64,000 bases of DNA from Taxillus chinensis. Lineage: Eukaryota; Streptophyta; Magnoliopsida; Santalales; Loranthaceae. The notes under the pieces are model-generated. The model was not told where the DNA came from, did no database searches, and saw only the letters and a list, made by a program, of their open reading frames with translations. A program made the translations under genes and the position numbers. Of this stretch, positions 32,479-43,732 are shown one piece after another. Location: NCBI GenBank assembly GCA_023512835.1, contig CM042092.1:49624900-49688899 (forward strand), written 5' to 3'. Within the stretch, counting starts at the first letter, position 1. Every line of letters starts with the position of its first letter.

Positions 32479-33973
32479 TGATAACGTGCATTTATGTCGT
32501 TATCCTAGGTCTTATTTAGGGTGTTTTAGAGTATGTTTTGTACCTATTTGCATGATATTTTACACATATTTGCTCTAACCCCTAGGAAGACCCTGTTTGG
32601 TGTATAGTGGTACTTTTTGAGTGTTTTTGGCAGGTTTTAGAGCAACCTTTTCCCACACACCTTGGCTAGATCACTCCATACACTCAAGAGGAAGCTATAG
32701 GAAGAAGATGGAAGCAAAATGAAGGCAAAATCAAGGTGCACGTGAAAAGGCTTTCTCACGTGCATTCTCACGTGCATAGATGCCTTCTACAACTCAAGAG
32801 GAAGCTTTGGAGGAAATTTGGGATGATTTGGAGCTGCACGTGAAAAGGCTCTTCTCACGTGCATTCTCGCGTTCAGACATTTTGGAGCTCCAAATGATGT
32901 GTTTTGTTGTTTTACTCGTTTTCTTCTAAAGAACTGGGGTCAAATTTGGTGTAGTTTGAGTGTTATTGAGCCTAGAACGTTGAATAGTGTCACTGACCAA
33001 AACGACGTTGTTTTGGCCGCGACCACATTTATAATTAGGGCACACCTTTTGTAACCCTAATTTGGCCCACTAAATCCTATAAATAGGGGGGTTTTGGAGG
33101 CATTGTAAAGCATCTTGAGGGAGAGAATCCGATCCGAGTTCTGAAAAAGAGCTATAGCCATTGCTAAAAGATCGGATTATCCTTGGCAAGGAGTGATTTT
33201 GGGCAGCAGACGCCGGAGTCTTTGGAGGCTGGAGTCCTGGTTCATCTTGGGGTCTTCCTTTATTGTCCTGGTACTGTAATCATGTTCTTTCTTATAATTG
33301 TTATTGCTTTTGTCATGATTATGGAGTAGTTTTGTTAGTCTAGGGGAGCAATGTAGCCCCCAATAAATTGTATTCAGTTTGGTTATGGTACTTCAATAAA
33401 ATAAAATTCAGTTCTTGTTTAATTCACTTGCTTGAATGGAAATGCCTAGTTTATGCATAATTATGTAATCTTAGCCCTTGTCTAGGGTGGAACACTAGTG
33501 AATTAGATTTAATATTGTATGATGGACCAAGTCTGCAACTATTTGATTATTTATCTACCTTGATCACTTTTATTCACATGGACCAAATGGGATAAAAGAC
33601 TTAAATCTATCTTAGCATGGACCAAATGTAAGATAGGTAGGAGATAATCAATATGAACATGAACTAGAACATAAATCAAGAACAAGAGCCATAACCAGAC
33701 TATTACAATCGATTGGGTGGTAAACATTATGACCCTAGATCCTTAATCACTGCAATTTCTATACCAACAACTTGCCAACATTCGGATTTAATCACTTTTG
33801 CTTAAACAAAAATCAATTGCCCAGATATAAGTTCAACTTGATAGCTTAGTGCTTGCTGCTTAATAGCATTAGCTACCTCCTTGTGGGTTCGACAACCGGA
33901 GTCTTAATACTCCATTTTATTACTTGACCAGTGCACTTGCTGCAAAACCTATAGACATAATTTATACGGGTCA
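32479..33973 (+). mobile_element. Athila-like 5' LTR
   Basis: 1495 bp, TGATAACGTGCATTTATG to TTTATACGGGTCA. Highly similar to the solo LTR 6457-7964. It holds two CACGTG inverted repeats (32736-32777 and 32834-32871), a palindrome with ACGTTGTTTTGG (32997-33016) and TATAAATA (33078-33085). The left flank is GCCTT; the matching right copy is lost because the element is truncated. Confidence 0.9.
32736..33085 (+). promoter_or_regulatory. Athila-like LTR promoter: CACGTG inverted repeats, ACGT palindrome, TATA
   Basis: Order from 5' to 3': two G-box-like inverted repeats, the palindrome CCAAAACGACGTTGTTTTGG and TATAAATA. The same order of motifs occurs in the Gypsy-1 LTR. Confidence 0.65.
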
Positions 33974-33979
33974 AGTTTT

Positions 33980-33997
33980 TGACGTCGTTGCCGGGGA
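33980..33997 (+). other. Athila-like primer binding site (tRNA-Asp type), copy 1
   Basis: TGACGTCGTTGCCGGGGA, differing by two transitions from TGGCGCCGTTGCCGGGGA, the complement of the 3' end of plant tRNA-Asp. Confidence 0.88.
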
Positions 33998-34162
33998 GGC
34001 AAGCCAAACGTTGTTAGGATTAAGTGACATTAGGTGCTTAAGTTTATTTGTGATCTGGATTTTTACTTTCTTTTAATTTTCTAGTGCGGTGTTACTTGGT
34101 ATTTCTCTGTTTTTGCCATTTTTCAGGGGTGCACCATAGGTGTTTGAGAAAATTCCTCTGTG
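33998..34162 (+). other. Athila-like leader
   Basis: Short non-coding leader, T-rich, between the primer site and gag. Confidence 0.6.
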
Positions 34163-34860
34163 TATGCGTCACACCAGGGGTGAGTTATTGCCATACGATC
34201 CCGAAATCGAACGGACGTTGCGAGAGCAATGAAGGGCTCAGAGGGTATTAGCTGCAGCTGAACAACAGTTGGAAGGCTTAAATACCTTGTGTGAAGAAAT
34301 CATGGCTGAAAACAGAGCAAGAGAAGATCAGGGACACAACTGCCAAGGAGGTTATCAGCCTAGGACCTTCATGGATTATGCTAGACTGCATCTGTCGGAT
34401 GAGTACTTAGGCATTAGAAGGGTGCCGGTCCAAGCAAATAACTTTGAGCTGAAGCCTGCTCTCCTGAGATGGTTGGGCAAGATGCATTCGAGGCTCGGCA
34501 CTAGATGATCCACACAACCATCTAGCGTGATTCTTGCAAATTTACGACACCATCAAAATCAATGGAGTCTCGGATGACGCCATTAAGTTGCGACTCTTCC
34601 CATTTTCACTAAAGGACTGGGCTCTTGGTTGGTTCAGTCCTACCTGTGGCAACATACACAAATGGGACCAAATGGTGGAGAAGTTTCTCTCCAAGTACTT
34701 TCCACCAACAAAAGTTATTCATTTAAGGAGCCAAATAAATCAATTCACCCAACATGGTGATGCGTGGTTGTACGAGGCCTAGGAGCGATTCAAAGACTTG
34801 GTTAGGAGGTGTCCTAATCATGGCAAGCCACAATGGTTACAAGTAGAATCTTTTTATGCA
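34163..34860 (+). pseudogene. gag: Athila-like gag, truncated
   Basis: The reading starts around RGELLPYDPEIERTLREQ and has a stop soon after (near 34230). An 79-codon stretch follows (34269-34508) with YQPRTFMDYARLHLSDEY, and a second open stretch (34534-34782) with IKLRLFPFSLKDWALGWF, then WDQMVEKFLSKYFPP and INQFTQHGDAWLYEA. This is the retrotransposon gag domain typical of Athila/Tat lineages. At 34861 the sequence jumps into LTR sequence, so about half of gag and all of pol are missing. Confidence 0.88.
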
Positions 34861-35302
34861 AGTCTGCAACTATTAGATTGTTTATCTACCTTGATCACTT
34901 TTATTCACATGGACCAAATGGGATAAAAGCCTTAAATCTATCTTAGCATGGACCAAATGTAAGATAGGTAGGAGATATTTAACATGAACATGAACTAGAA
35001 CATAAATCAAGAACAAGAGCCATAACCAGACTATTACAATCGATTGGGTGGTAAAGATTGTGACCCTAGATCCGTAATCACTGCAATTTCTATACCAACA
35101 GCTTGCCAACATTCGGATGTAATCACTTTTGCTTAAACAAAAATCAGTTGTCTGACATAAGTTTAACTTGATAGCTTAGTGCTTGCCGCTTAATAGCATT
35201 AGCTACCTCCCTGTGGGTTCGACAATCGAGTCTTAATACTCCATTTTATTACTTGACCAGTGCACTTGCTGCAAAAACTATAGACATAATTTATACGGGT
35301 CA
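34861..35302 (+). mobile_element. Athila-like LTR, 3' fragment
   Basis: Homologous to 33531-33973, the last 440 bp of the LTR, ending ATTTATACGGGTCA. A primer site follows, so it derives from a 5' LTR of another copy or a rearrangement, not from the 3' LTR of the same element. Confidence 0.85.
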
Positions 35303-35308
35303 AGTTTT

Positions 35309-35328
35309 TGGCGCGCCGTTGCCGGAGA
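35309..35328 (+). other. Athila-like primer binding site, copy 2
   Basis: TGGCGCGCCGTTGCCGGAGA, the tRNA-Asp complement with a GC insertion and one substitution. Confidence 0.8.
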
Positions 35329-35607
35329 ATTTGATAACGTGCACGTGAAATTGTTCAGACATAAATAGGGAGCACGATAGCTTCCCTCATAATTTATACC
35401 CTCCCTAGTTTTTGGCGCCGTTGCACGCAAATACAAGGAGCATGATAGATGCAGCCTCTAGAGAAACATTCATGATGATGGAGCCTTCTGCCGCAAGTGG
35501 AGCTTATAGAGCGAATGGCATTGTCCAACCGCCAATGGTCCAATGACAAAGCGCCCTAGAGCCGAGCCGGTGGCTGCGGTATCAAACTCATCAAAAGTCT
35601 CAACAGG
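35329..35607 (+). other. Athila-like mosaic, third LTR-end/primer-site junction
   Basis: Starts with an LTR-start-like TGATAACGTGCACG (35332), then after about 70 bp ATAATTTATACC and a third primer-site-like TGGCGCCGTTGC (35415-35426). This looks like a severely shortened LTR. 35430-35607 has a short frame with MMEPSAASGAYRANGIVQPP, perhaps a gag start; unproven. Confidence 0.55.
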
Positions 35608-36700
35608 TTGGGATTAGTACGGATAAAAGATAAGAAAATGACACAACATCCGAACTAAAGAGAACAGAACTTATGCATAGAATATTAGTGCTAGACACAT
35701 ACATAAGAGTTAATGATCAACTTCTTAAAATCAATGCATATGAGAGATAACTAACACATAAGTTCAATAGGTCAACATAGCTAACCCTTCATGCCGACAA
35801 AGTAATAGCAAAGATTAATTAAGCCTATATGAATGTAACCGGCTTAAGATACATGAGTGATAATGAATAGATAAACACATGATGTATGACATATTAATTG
35901 ATTGTCATTCCTAAGATGCAAGGTTTAAGAAGAACTCAGCCAAGTTAATCCAGAAAGCCGATCCAACAATGCGAGGCCAATCAGATCCAAGAGTGAGAGT
36001 TGTAGGGCGGAACATCCGAAACATATCAGAGAGACATTACTTTATAATAAACATTCTCTCACCCTGTATTCATGCCTTTTGCTGAAACAGGGGGCCTTAC
36101 TTAATATACAATGAAATATTCTCTCCCCCTGAGATCAGCGAATCATTTGGATGCGATCCTCTCAAAGATGCCTCCTCCTCGGATAGACGGCCAGGAAAGA
36201 GGTCAAGTGCTTTGAACGGGGGGTATTACTTGTATAATTTGAGAAAGCATTTTCTCCCCCTTAGACCATGAGTGTCTCTAAGACATTTCCTTCGAACATG
36301 GATCATAAGAAACTATTGTCTATCCTTGATTAACTTCACTCAAACGGCTGATTGGCGCGATTGAGTTTCCACCAGACATTCCGAGCTAACCCATTTCACT
36401 CTTCAACCATGCATGTTAGATATGTCAATCAATCATAGAAATCATAAGACATGTGGTGAGAGATGGAAAAGAAATCATGCAATCGAAAGAAGGTCATTTT
36501 CATATATCCTTAATTATGTTCACTTAAATCACGTTCAGTCCAGATAAGCAAGCATCCTCCCAATTGAGTTATGTGAGAGACATCAAAACAAGATGAATGA
36601 CATAAGTATGATCAGCAAGATAAACTGTAAGTTTCTATCACTGACCATGAAGAACAATGCATCGTTCTGAAGATATACTATTGGATAAATAAATCAGAAA
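35608..36700 (-). other. Copia-3 post-pol spacer
   Basis: 1.1 kb similar to 14320-15356 of Copia-1. No intact gene. PPT-like runs occur near 36060-36260. Confidence 0.7.
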
Positions 36701-38855
36701 CTATACAGAAAAGTCAAGCATACCTAATTTGAGAAAAAGTTTAGAGAATCTTGTATCAGGCAGGGGCTTGGTGAATATGTTTGCAAGTTGATCATCCGTA
36801 GCAACATGTTCTAGAGATATGTTCTTTTTGAGAACATGGTCGCGGATGAAGTGATACCGACTTCAATGTGTTTAGTGTTTGGGTGCATCACAGGATTGTT
36901 GCTGATGGCAATAAGACCTGGTGTTGTTACAATAGAGCGGAACAGATGTCATGTTAAACCCATAGTCAGTAAGTTGACTTTGCATCCATAGAAGCTATGC
37001 ACGGCAGCTTCCGGCAGCTATGTATTCCGCTTCAGCAGTAGAGGTTGATACAGAATTATGCTTCTTACTGAACCATGAGATAAGTCTGTTTCTGAGGAAT
37101 TGACAAGTACCACTAGTGTTCTTCCTGTCGATACGACATCCAGCAAAATCAGCATCAGAATATCCGGATAAAGAGAAGTTGGATTCCTTTGGATACCAGA
37201 GTCCTAAATTCACTGTCCCTTTGAGATACTGCAATATCCGTTTAACATGAAGCATGTAAGATTATTTGAGATTCGCTTGATATCTTGCACTGAAGCAAGT
37301 TGCAAACATAAGGTCCAGGCGACTTGTTGTAAGATACAACAAGGATCCTATCATCCTCTCGTATCTGTCACATCTACCGATTTGCCATCTACATTAGGGT
37401 CTAACTTAGCACCGACCGGCATAGGAGTCTTCATGGGAGATGTGTCTTGCATACCAAACTTCTTGATTAAGTCTCGAGTGTATTTTGCTTGGTTAATGAA
37501 GATCCCTTCCTTAAGCTGTTTGACTTCGATTCCAAGGAAGTAGGACAGTTCTCCCATCATACTCATTTCAAACTTGCCAGTCATCAACTTAGAGAACTCA
37601 TCACAAAGCTTCGGATTTGATGATCCGAAAATAATATCATACACATAAATTTGCACGATCGGAGAATGTCCTTTCTCTTTCCTGGAAATAGAGTGGTGTC
37701 TATCTTGCCTTTTCTAAAATTATGAGTGAGTAGAAACTCTGACAGTGTGTCATACCAGGCTCTTGGAGCTTGCTTCAATCCATACAAGGCTTTCCGTAGC
37801 TTATAGACTTTATGTTCCGCCTTGGGTTCAATGAAACGTGGAGGTTATTCAACATAAACCCCCTCTTGAAGATCTCCATTTAGAAATGCGCTTTTGACGT
37901 CCATTTGGAAAACCTTGAAGTTTTTGTAGGATGCATATGCCGAAAACATTTTTATTGCCTCAAGTCTTGCTCTTTGGAGCAAAGGTCTCATCATAATCTA
38001 TGCCTTCTTCTTGATGATAACCTTTTGCTACTAGTCTGGCTTTGTTCCTGGACTTTGTTCCATCCGTATCAAGTTTGTTCTGGAACACCCATTTGACTCC
38101 AATGACTTGTTGGGATATTGGCCTTGGTACTAAGATCCACACTTCATTCCTCTTGAATTGATTAAGCTCTTCTTCCATAGAATCTATCCAGTTTGAATCT
38201 TGAAGGGCTTCATCTACAACTTTTGGTTCTATTTGCGAAAGGAAGCATGAATAGAGACACATGTTGGAGGTCGGACCCTTGTTCTTACACCAATGTAGGA
38301 TCACCAATCACTTGATCTGAAAGGTGGTTTCGAGTCCACTTGAATTCTGCGCATGTGATGGTAGATCCTCAATAATTTGAAGCTCACCTGGACTAGGTGG
38401 TTCAGGTTCGTCCGCTGGTTGAACTTCTTCTGGATAAGTTATTTCCATATTAACAGGTTTGGAAGTACTCATTGGTTCTTCGGCACTGTTGCTTTCAATA
38501 TTAACTGGTCCAGAAGGACTAGGAGTTACTCCGGAATTTTGGATATCCTATTCAATATGTCTGGAGTTGAAAAGAAGTCCAGAGTCCGATTCATCAGAAG
38601 CATCATCGGTAGCATTTCTTTGTGCTTCAACGGCGCTACATGGTTGGTATGTAGGAGTGACAGGAGTATTCATAAATTGTGAATAGTCGATGTTGTTATC
38701 CTAGTCCTGCATATTTGAACTTGAAGATCCAATTCTTGACCAATCCAGATTAGCTTCATCAAACGTCACATGGAAGAGTCTTCAACCTTCATAAGTTTTC
38801 TATTGAAGATATGATAAGCCTTGCTTGTGTAAGGAATACCCGACAAAGATCCCAT
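36701..38855 (-). pseudogene. pol: Copia-3 pol, 3' half: integrase end, RT, RNase H
   Basis: The RT start is in 37960-38307 ([34 protein letters not shown]). The middle has YGLKQAPRAWYDTLSEFLL (37584-37787). The catalytic box reads YVYD instead of YVDD (37636-37647), which would abolish activity. RNase H follows, with GYSDADFAGCRIDRKNTSGTC (36995-37255), where the first DAD holds a catalytic Asp, and ends LKLGMLDFS with the stop at 36701-36703. Several shifts. The right end (38851-38855, CCCAT) is the target duplication of Gypsy-3. Confidence 0.88.
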
Positions 38856-39285
38856 TGTAATGACCCGTGTTTTGGGATGTGTGGAGTTAGTCACAATTTC
38901 GCCTTTTGAGTGGCAATTTTCTAGTTTTTTTGGAACTTCTACTCATGGACTTCAGCCAAATCATTTTATTTACCAAATAGGGGACTTTTGATGAAAGAGG
39001 GCAGCCTAGGGAGGCAAAAATAGAGTGCACGTCATATGGGGCATTATGACGTGCAAGGTTTTTATTGCATGCCCGCCTTCTACATGATGCTAGGAAGCTT
39101 GGGATAGAATTTCACAGCATTTGGAGCCGCACGTCATATGGGGATATGATGCGCATTATGGCGTGTAGCCATATTTTTGCACCATCACTTTGATTTTGTT
39201 GTTCTAAACATCTTTTTCCAAAGGGGCATATTGGAATTATGGATATTTTGGCGTGTATGGATGCAGGAAGGTTGTAGCTTGTTCC

Positions 39286-39366
39286 ATCAAAACTACGTCG
39301 TTTTGATGCCGAGATTCATTTAATCAAAACGACGTCGTTTTGGGGTGTGGAGGTGTCTATATAAAG
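39286..39366 (+). promoter_or_regulatory. Gypsy-3 5' LTR promoter: two ACGT palindromes and TATA
   Basis: Two palindromic copies, the second with core AACGACGTCGTT, and the TATA box TCTATATAAAG 12 bp further on. Confidence 0.75.
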
Positions 39367-39423
39367 AGGTGTAGGCTCCTTGTTTTAGGTTTAGGGTTCT
39401 CTTCTTCACCCACTGCAGCCATC

Positions 39424-39425
<2 letters not shown>

Positions 39426-39477
<52 letters not shown>
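39426..39477 (+). repeat. (GA)n in Gypsy-3 5' LTR
   Basis: About 52 bp of GA, at the same position relative to TATA as in the other LTRs. Confidence 0.95.
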
Positions 39478-39479
<2 letters not shown>

Positions 39480-39571
39480 AAGAAGAGCTTCGGTCGTGGT
39501 TCGTTGCGGTGGTGTTTCCATGGGCGGACGGCGTTTGGCGTGGAGGCTAAGGCGTGAAGGAATCTGTTGAG

Positions 39572-40465
39572 GTAGGGGTTCTGTTCTTCCTTAAACCTAT
39601 CCTAGGGTTTTGGCATTGTGATAGGCAATGTAGCTGTTTGATTTTATATATATAAATATGTAAATTCATATAGGTGTGATCTCCTATATGAATGTTGGCC
39701 TTCGATGGCGTGTTTTGCTTGCATGTATATATACACACATGTTAAGTGTTTGATATTATGCCTGGTGAGGCCATGCATGTTAAGTGTTTGATATTATGCC
39801 CGTAGGCCACACATGTTATGTGTTTGATAATATGTCCGAATGACCACCCATATTATGTGTTTGAGATTATACCTGTGTGGCTGGGTTTGTGAGCCTTGTG
39901 AATGTATGTATGCTAAGTGTTTGAAGTTATGCCTATGTGACTATGCATATTAAGTGTTTGATGTTATGCCTGTATGGCCATGTGTGCTGCGTGTTTGCTT
40001 GTAGACCCGGTGGCTGTCGAAGCCCGAGCCCGTTTTATTGAACCAGGTGGTTGTGGAAGTCCGGGACTATTTATGTTAGCCTGTGAGGTCGTGGGAACTG
40101 TTTGCCCGAGAGGCGTTAAACTATTTGCCTGAGAGGTGGTTAAATCACTTGCCTGAAAAGGCGGTTAAATCACTTGCGGTTAAATCATTGAACCGAAGAG
40201 GCGGTTAAATCATTGGCCTGAAGAGGTGGTTAAATCACTTGCTTGAGGTGGTTAAAGTGTTAGCCTATCGGGATGTGGAGCCTGTGTGGGGGCCGAGGTT
40301 GCGCCTGTTTGTGTGGTGTGTTTCCTTTCTATTTGTTTCTACCACGTCATCAGACCTGGTACACGCTCTCATATAGATGATAGGTGCATGGGATGGGTGG
40401 GGGAGACTTGATCCCTATCGAGCCGTGGCTGCTCACCCCTCCTACCGTGTTTCTTTTCTTTACAG
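39572..40465 (+). other. putative leader intron, Gypsy-3 5' LTR
   Basis: GAG/GTAGGGG donor-like site and TTTTCTTTACAG acceptor-like end; 894 nt, filled with tandem repeats (TTAAGTGTTTGATATTATGCC units and GGCGGTTAAA units). Confidence 0.5.
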
Positions 40466-40780
40466 GGACCTACAGGCGTTAGGTGGGAACACCAAGGTGG
40501 AAGACTCTTGCCTTGTGGCTTTGCTCCTTTTGTTATTTGAGTGTCTTGTCAAATGTTATGTTGAGAGACTTTTGTAACTCCAAATGGAGATAATGTAATG
40601 GATTTTGGAATTTAATAAAGATAAGTGGTTTGCCTTACGGTCATTTATTGTGGATTATTATGAATGTGTTTGTTGTCCTGCTTGGATGTTGGATTCTATA
40701 CATCTACCCCTCGCCCACCGGGTGGGTAAAGGGAGTCACGAACCGGTTTCCTCGGGTTGGAAATCCGGGGCGTGACAATA

Positions 40781-40791
40781 TGGTATCGAGC
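40781..40791 (+). other. Gypsy-3 primer binding site (tRNA-Met type)
   Basis: TGGTATCGAGC, 3 bp after the LTR, identical to Gypsy-2. Confidence 0.8.
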
Positions 40792-41529
40792 ATGGTCTAA
40801 TTGGCCTAGGGTAAGAGGCGGACTTGGTTATCTTGAGTCCTTTGGAGGAGCCTGGAGGGACGTGCCTGATCAACACGGTCCTCTTGGAGCCTCTAAGGTG
40901 TACTTGGGGTAGTCCAGTCTTGTGGTAGGATTTGCATGCATTTGGCATTAGGGCACTAGTTGCATTTGTTGTTTACGTATGAATGTATGGATAACCTGTG
41001 GGAATGTTTTAAACGTAAAAAAAATTTAAAAAAAAAAAAATTATTGTGCAACTCGATATATTGTAATAACTTAAGCATGACTACAAAGAAAAGAATGTGT
41101 GGTATGGAATTTGTGTACTAGTGGACTTGTGCAATGTGAACGAACTAAATAGTGATAATACCGTTGATATTCGAGAATGACTAGGTGAGATATGTGAATG
41201 CTTAAGTGTGTGCCTTTGTATGGTATTGTGTGGAACAAGTAATGTGGTGTTCAAAACGATGAGATATTCACTTGAGTATAAATGATATGTGCAATGTGAA
41301 GGTATGAACTTGTATAGTCTCGTGAAATGTGAATCGTGAATCGTGTGGTGATAATGTGTGTTTTGAGATTAGTTATAGCTCCAAATGCCTAGTCGGTAAT
41401 GGTATTGAGAGCGTTAAGCGTTAACCTAGAGCGCTACCTCCTCATGTACCCAACCGAAAAACTATGACCCGTACGACAAAAGAGTCCGCCACCCAGGTCG
41501 GGCGAGTGGGAGAGCCTGCAGCTCGAGGC
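40792..41529 (+). other. Gypsy-3 leader and gag 5' zone
   Basis: Shared with the left end of Gypsy-1 and partly with Gypsy-2. A-rich runs near 41018-41040. No intact frame. Confidence 0.6.
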
Positions 41530-41820
41530 ACGCCGAGAGCTATCAACCCGCATCATTTGGGATAACTTGGATGAAGATCAATGAAGCATTATTGTCTTGA
41601 TCAGCGAAAGGACCCAAGAGGTAGAGGGGGGCAATTAGAGGATGGCCACAAGTTTCGAGATGGGGGTTAACCCCCAACAAATCAATTTGAGACCAGTTGC
41701 CTAAAGGGTTGTTCTTGCTATGGACGACCGGGACATTGGAAAGGAGTGTAGTAGGAAGTAGTACCAGTGTCGTATCTGTGGAAAAGTAGGACATCTCCGG
41801 AAGATAGTGATTGGTTGAGT
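41530..41820 (+). pseudogene. gag: Gypsy-3 gag nucleocapsid remnant
   Basis: Near 41700-41810 the frames give a CYGRPGHWK segment followed by a stop, and then YQCRICGKVGHLRKI. These are two decayed CCHC knuckles. Knuckle 2 keeps both N-terminal Cys and the His but lost the last Cys. It corresponds to 714-1010 in Gypsy-1. Confidence 0.7.
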
Positions 41821-42294
41821 CACGCTTGGCTTAGGTGAGGATGGGTGAACCTTTGATTGCCGAGTTTCTAGCAATTTAATTAAGACACTTGTAATAGAGG
41901 GTTATTCTTGTTGGGAGGGCTCTTGAGCCATAGTTTGCTGTTCGGTAAAGCTTAGGAGATCGTTTGAATTAGCATTGCTAATAGACGTGGTTGGTGACTT
42001 GTAAAAAAAACAAAAAAAATATATATATATATATATATAATAAGTAAAATGAACATTCATATTTATAACACTAGAAGGATAATAAGTAACTAATAAATAT
42101 GTGAGTGTTGATTTTATATGGGAGTGGTATTCAATTTTGACACCCGTGGATAATTAAAGTAATCAAATCTTGTAGGCTACCTTTTTCTAGTGGGAGGGAA
42201 TTTAGATTGGCCAGCTACTAGAGCTTGAGGCGCGAAGTGATGGCTTGTGGGTTATTGGGTGACCCCTCCATGGCAACCTTGAATAATAGAGATC

Positions 42295-42865
42295 AGCTAT
42301 CGGCTTGAAGCCCAAAGCTTAGAGCAATGACCAAAGGAAGCCCAGAAGTGTTTGAAAGAGTCATCAATAAAGTGACGTGCAAAAAGAAAAGATGGTCTTC
42401 ATTAAATGGGCAAGCTCCAGAAGAAAAATGAGCCAATTTGGGCCTGCACATGACAATGCATGTGACATGGCGATATGGTGTGCACATCATTTGCCTCCTG
42501 AAATTTAACTAACATGTGGTTGTAATAATAAGGAACAATAAAGCCTTCGCACGCCATATTTTCAGCCTCATATATTCTTCACACATATCACGTGCGTAAG
42601 AGTAATTTGGAGTACAGCTCATGAGGGTCCTATCACCAAAATTTGAGACGATTCGGACCCGCACGCGACAAAGTCCATATGACGTGCAAGGGGTATAATT
42701 GTCCAATTAGCCTGAAAATTTGAGGACACATGTATGATCGGATTTGGAGCAAATTTCCTGTTGCACGCTATAAATTCTGAGGCCGGGAGCTAGGTCAAAC
42801 AAGGCAGAAATGATTTCTTGATCTAAAATTTGAGAAGCTCCGGTTCTTCTCGTTGTAGCCAACTT
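42295..42865 (+). other. Gypsy-3-specific segment, LTR-like
   Basis: About 570 bp that replaces 1433-1880 of Gypsy-1. It has CACGTG- and GACGTGC-type motifs and phrases such as TTTGGAGTACAGC that recall U3 regions of the local LTRs, so it may be an LTR fragment. No target duplication is visible. Confidence 0.45.
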
Positions 42866-43519
42866 TCATGGTAGGGGCTAAGGGTGTGCTTTTGCATGGT
42901 AGGGCCATTCCCTTGGTCCGTATCTTGTGGGAAGTAGGCTTAAAGGAGAGGAGAAGGTGTAAAGGTGATAAGTTCTACTCATCAGGTGTCTTGTGTTTCG
43001 TTGCATTGTGTTATTGTATGTGTTGCATAAGTGGTAAAGGTATATAGCGGAGTCGCTACATGTGGGTGTTACGACACATATGTGTAGCGAATGATGAGGC
43101 ATGGTGTAGTGGTATATTAATTGTGGTGTAAAGATGAGGAAGAGTGTTAGAAGTGATGTTGTTTATGTTATTCCTATCTGGTGTTATTAAAGTGTTGGTA
43201 AGTTGGAAAAAAAAAAGTTGTTTGATTCCTAGAGTTGCGCGGTTGACGAGTTTTTGCTTGGAAGGTGCTGGTAGGCGGATGACCTACATTTGTGCTCTTG
43301 AAAACATTTCATGTACGGTATCACGTGGTAAGGGGAGATGGTTCACGCTATCAAGGTGTTGGTGTCTTTGGGATCTACGTGAAAGTCCCGAATCAAGCGT
43401 TTGCATGTCTTGTTTCCCGTGCCTATCCGAAAGAATGGCAGTGATCACATTTAGCCGAGGCCGGAGCCTGAGCATTTCTTGGTCATTTTTGGTGTTTTGT
43501 TGTTGTGTTGAGATAGAAC

Positions 43520-43732
43520 GTGACGGTTGGTATAACGGGGTTAGTGGCCTATGAGGTGGAGTATGTCCTGGAGGCAAAGGATTCCCTTGTGACTGTGAGT
43601 GGTAACACCGAGGATTCCGTTATTGTCATGTTACAGGTAGGAGAGTTTTCCAGGGGTGGAGAGAACTATGTTGTTGGTAACTACCCGGCGTCAAAGGATT
43701 CCTATCGCATAAAATGTCTGCCGACTGAGTAA
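43520..43732 (+). other. conserved protein-like frame in pol-less gypsy copies
   Basis: 71 codons, ending VVGNYPASKDSYRIKCLPTE before a stop. The central part reads YEVEYVLEAKDSLVTVSGNT. The same peptide, interrupted by frame changes, is readable in Gypsy-1 (about 2660-2840). I do not recognise the family. It may be a captured host fragment or a chance frame in conserved non-coding sequence. Confidence 0.35.

Larger units (their letters stand above)
38856..40777 (+). mobile_element. Gypsy-3 5' LTR
   Basis: 1922 bp. ACGT palindromes 39286-39307 and 39323-39344, TATA 39356-39366, GA run 39426-39477, intron-like interval 39572-40465, GGCGGTTAAA array 40102-40260, AATAAA 40614-40619. The U3 start differs from Gypsy-2 after the first 20 bp. 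Confidence 0.93.

Noticed and set aside
34882..35112. Minus-strand 76-codon frame
   Set aside because: Antisense to the Athila-like LTR fragment; no domain.
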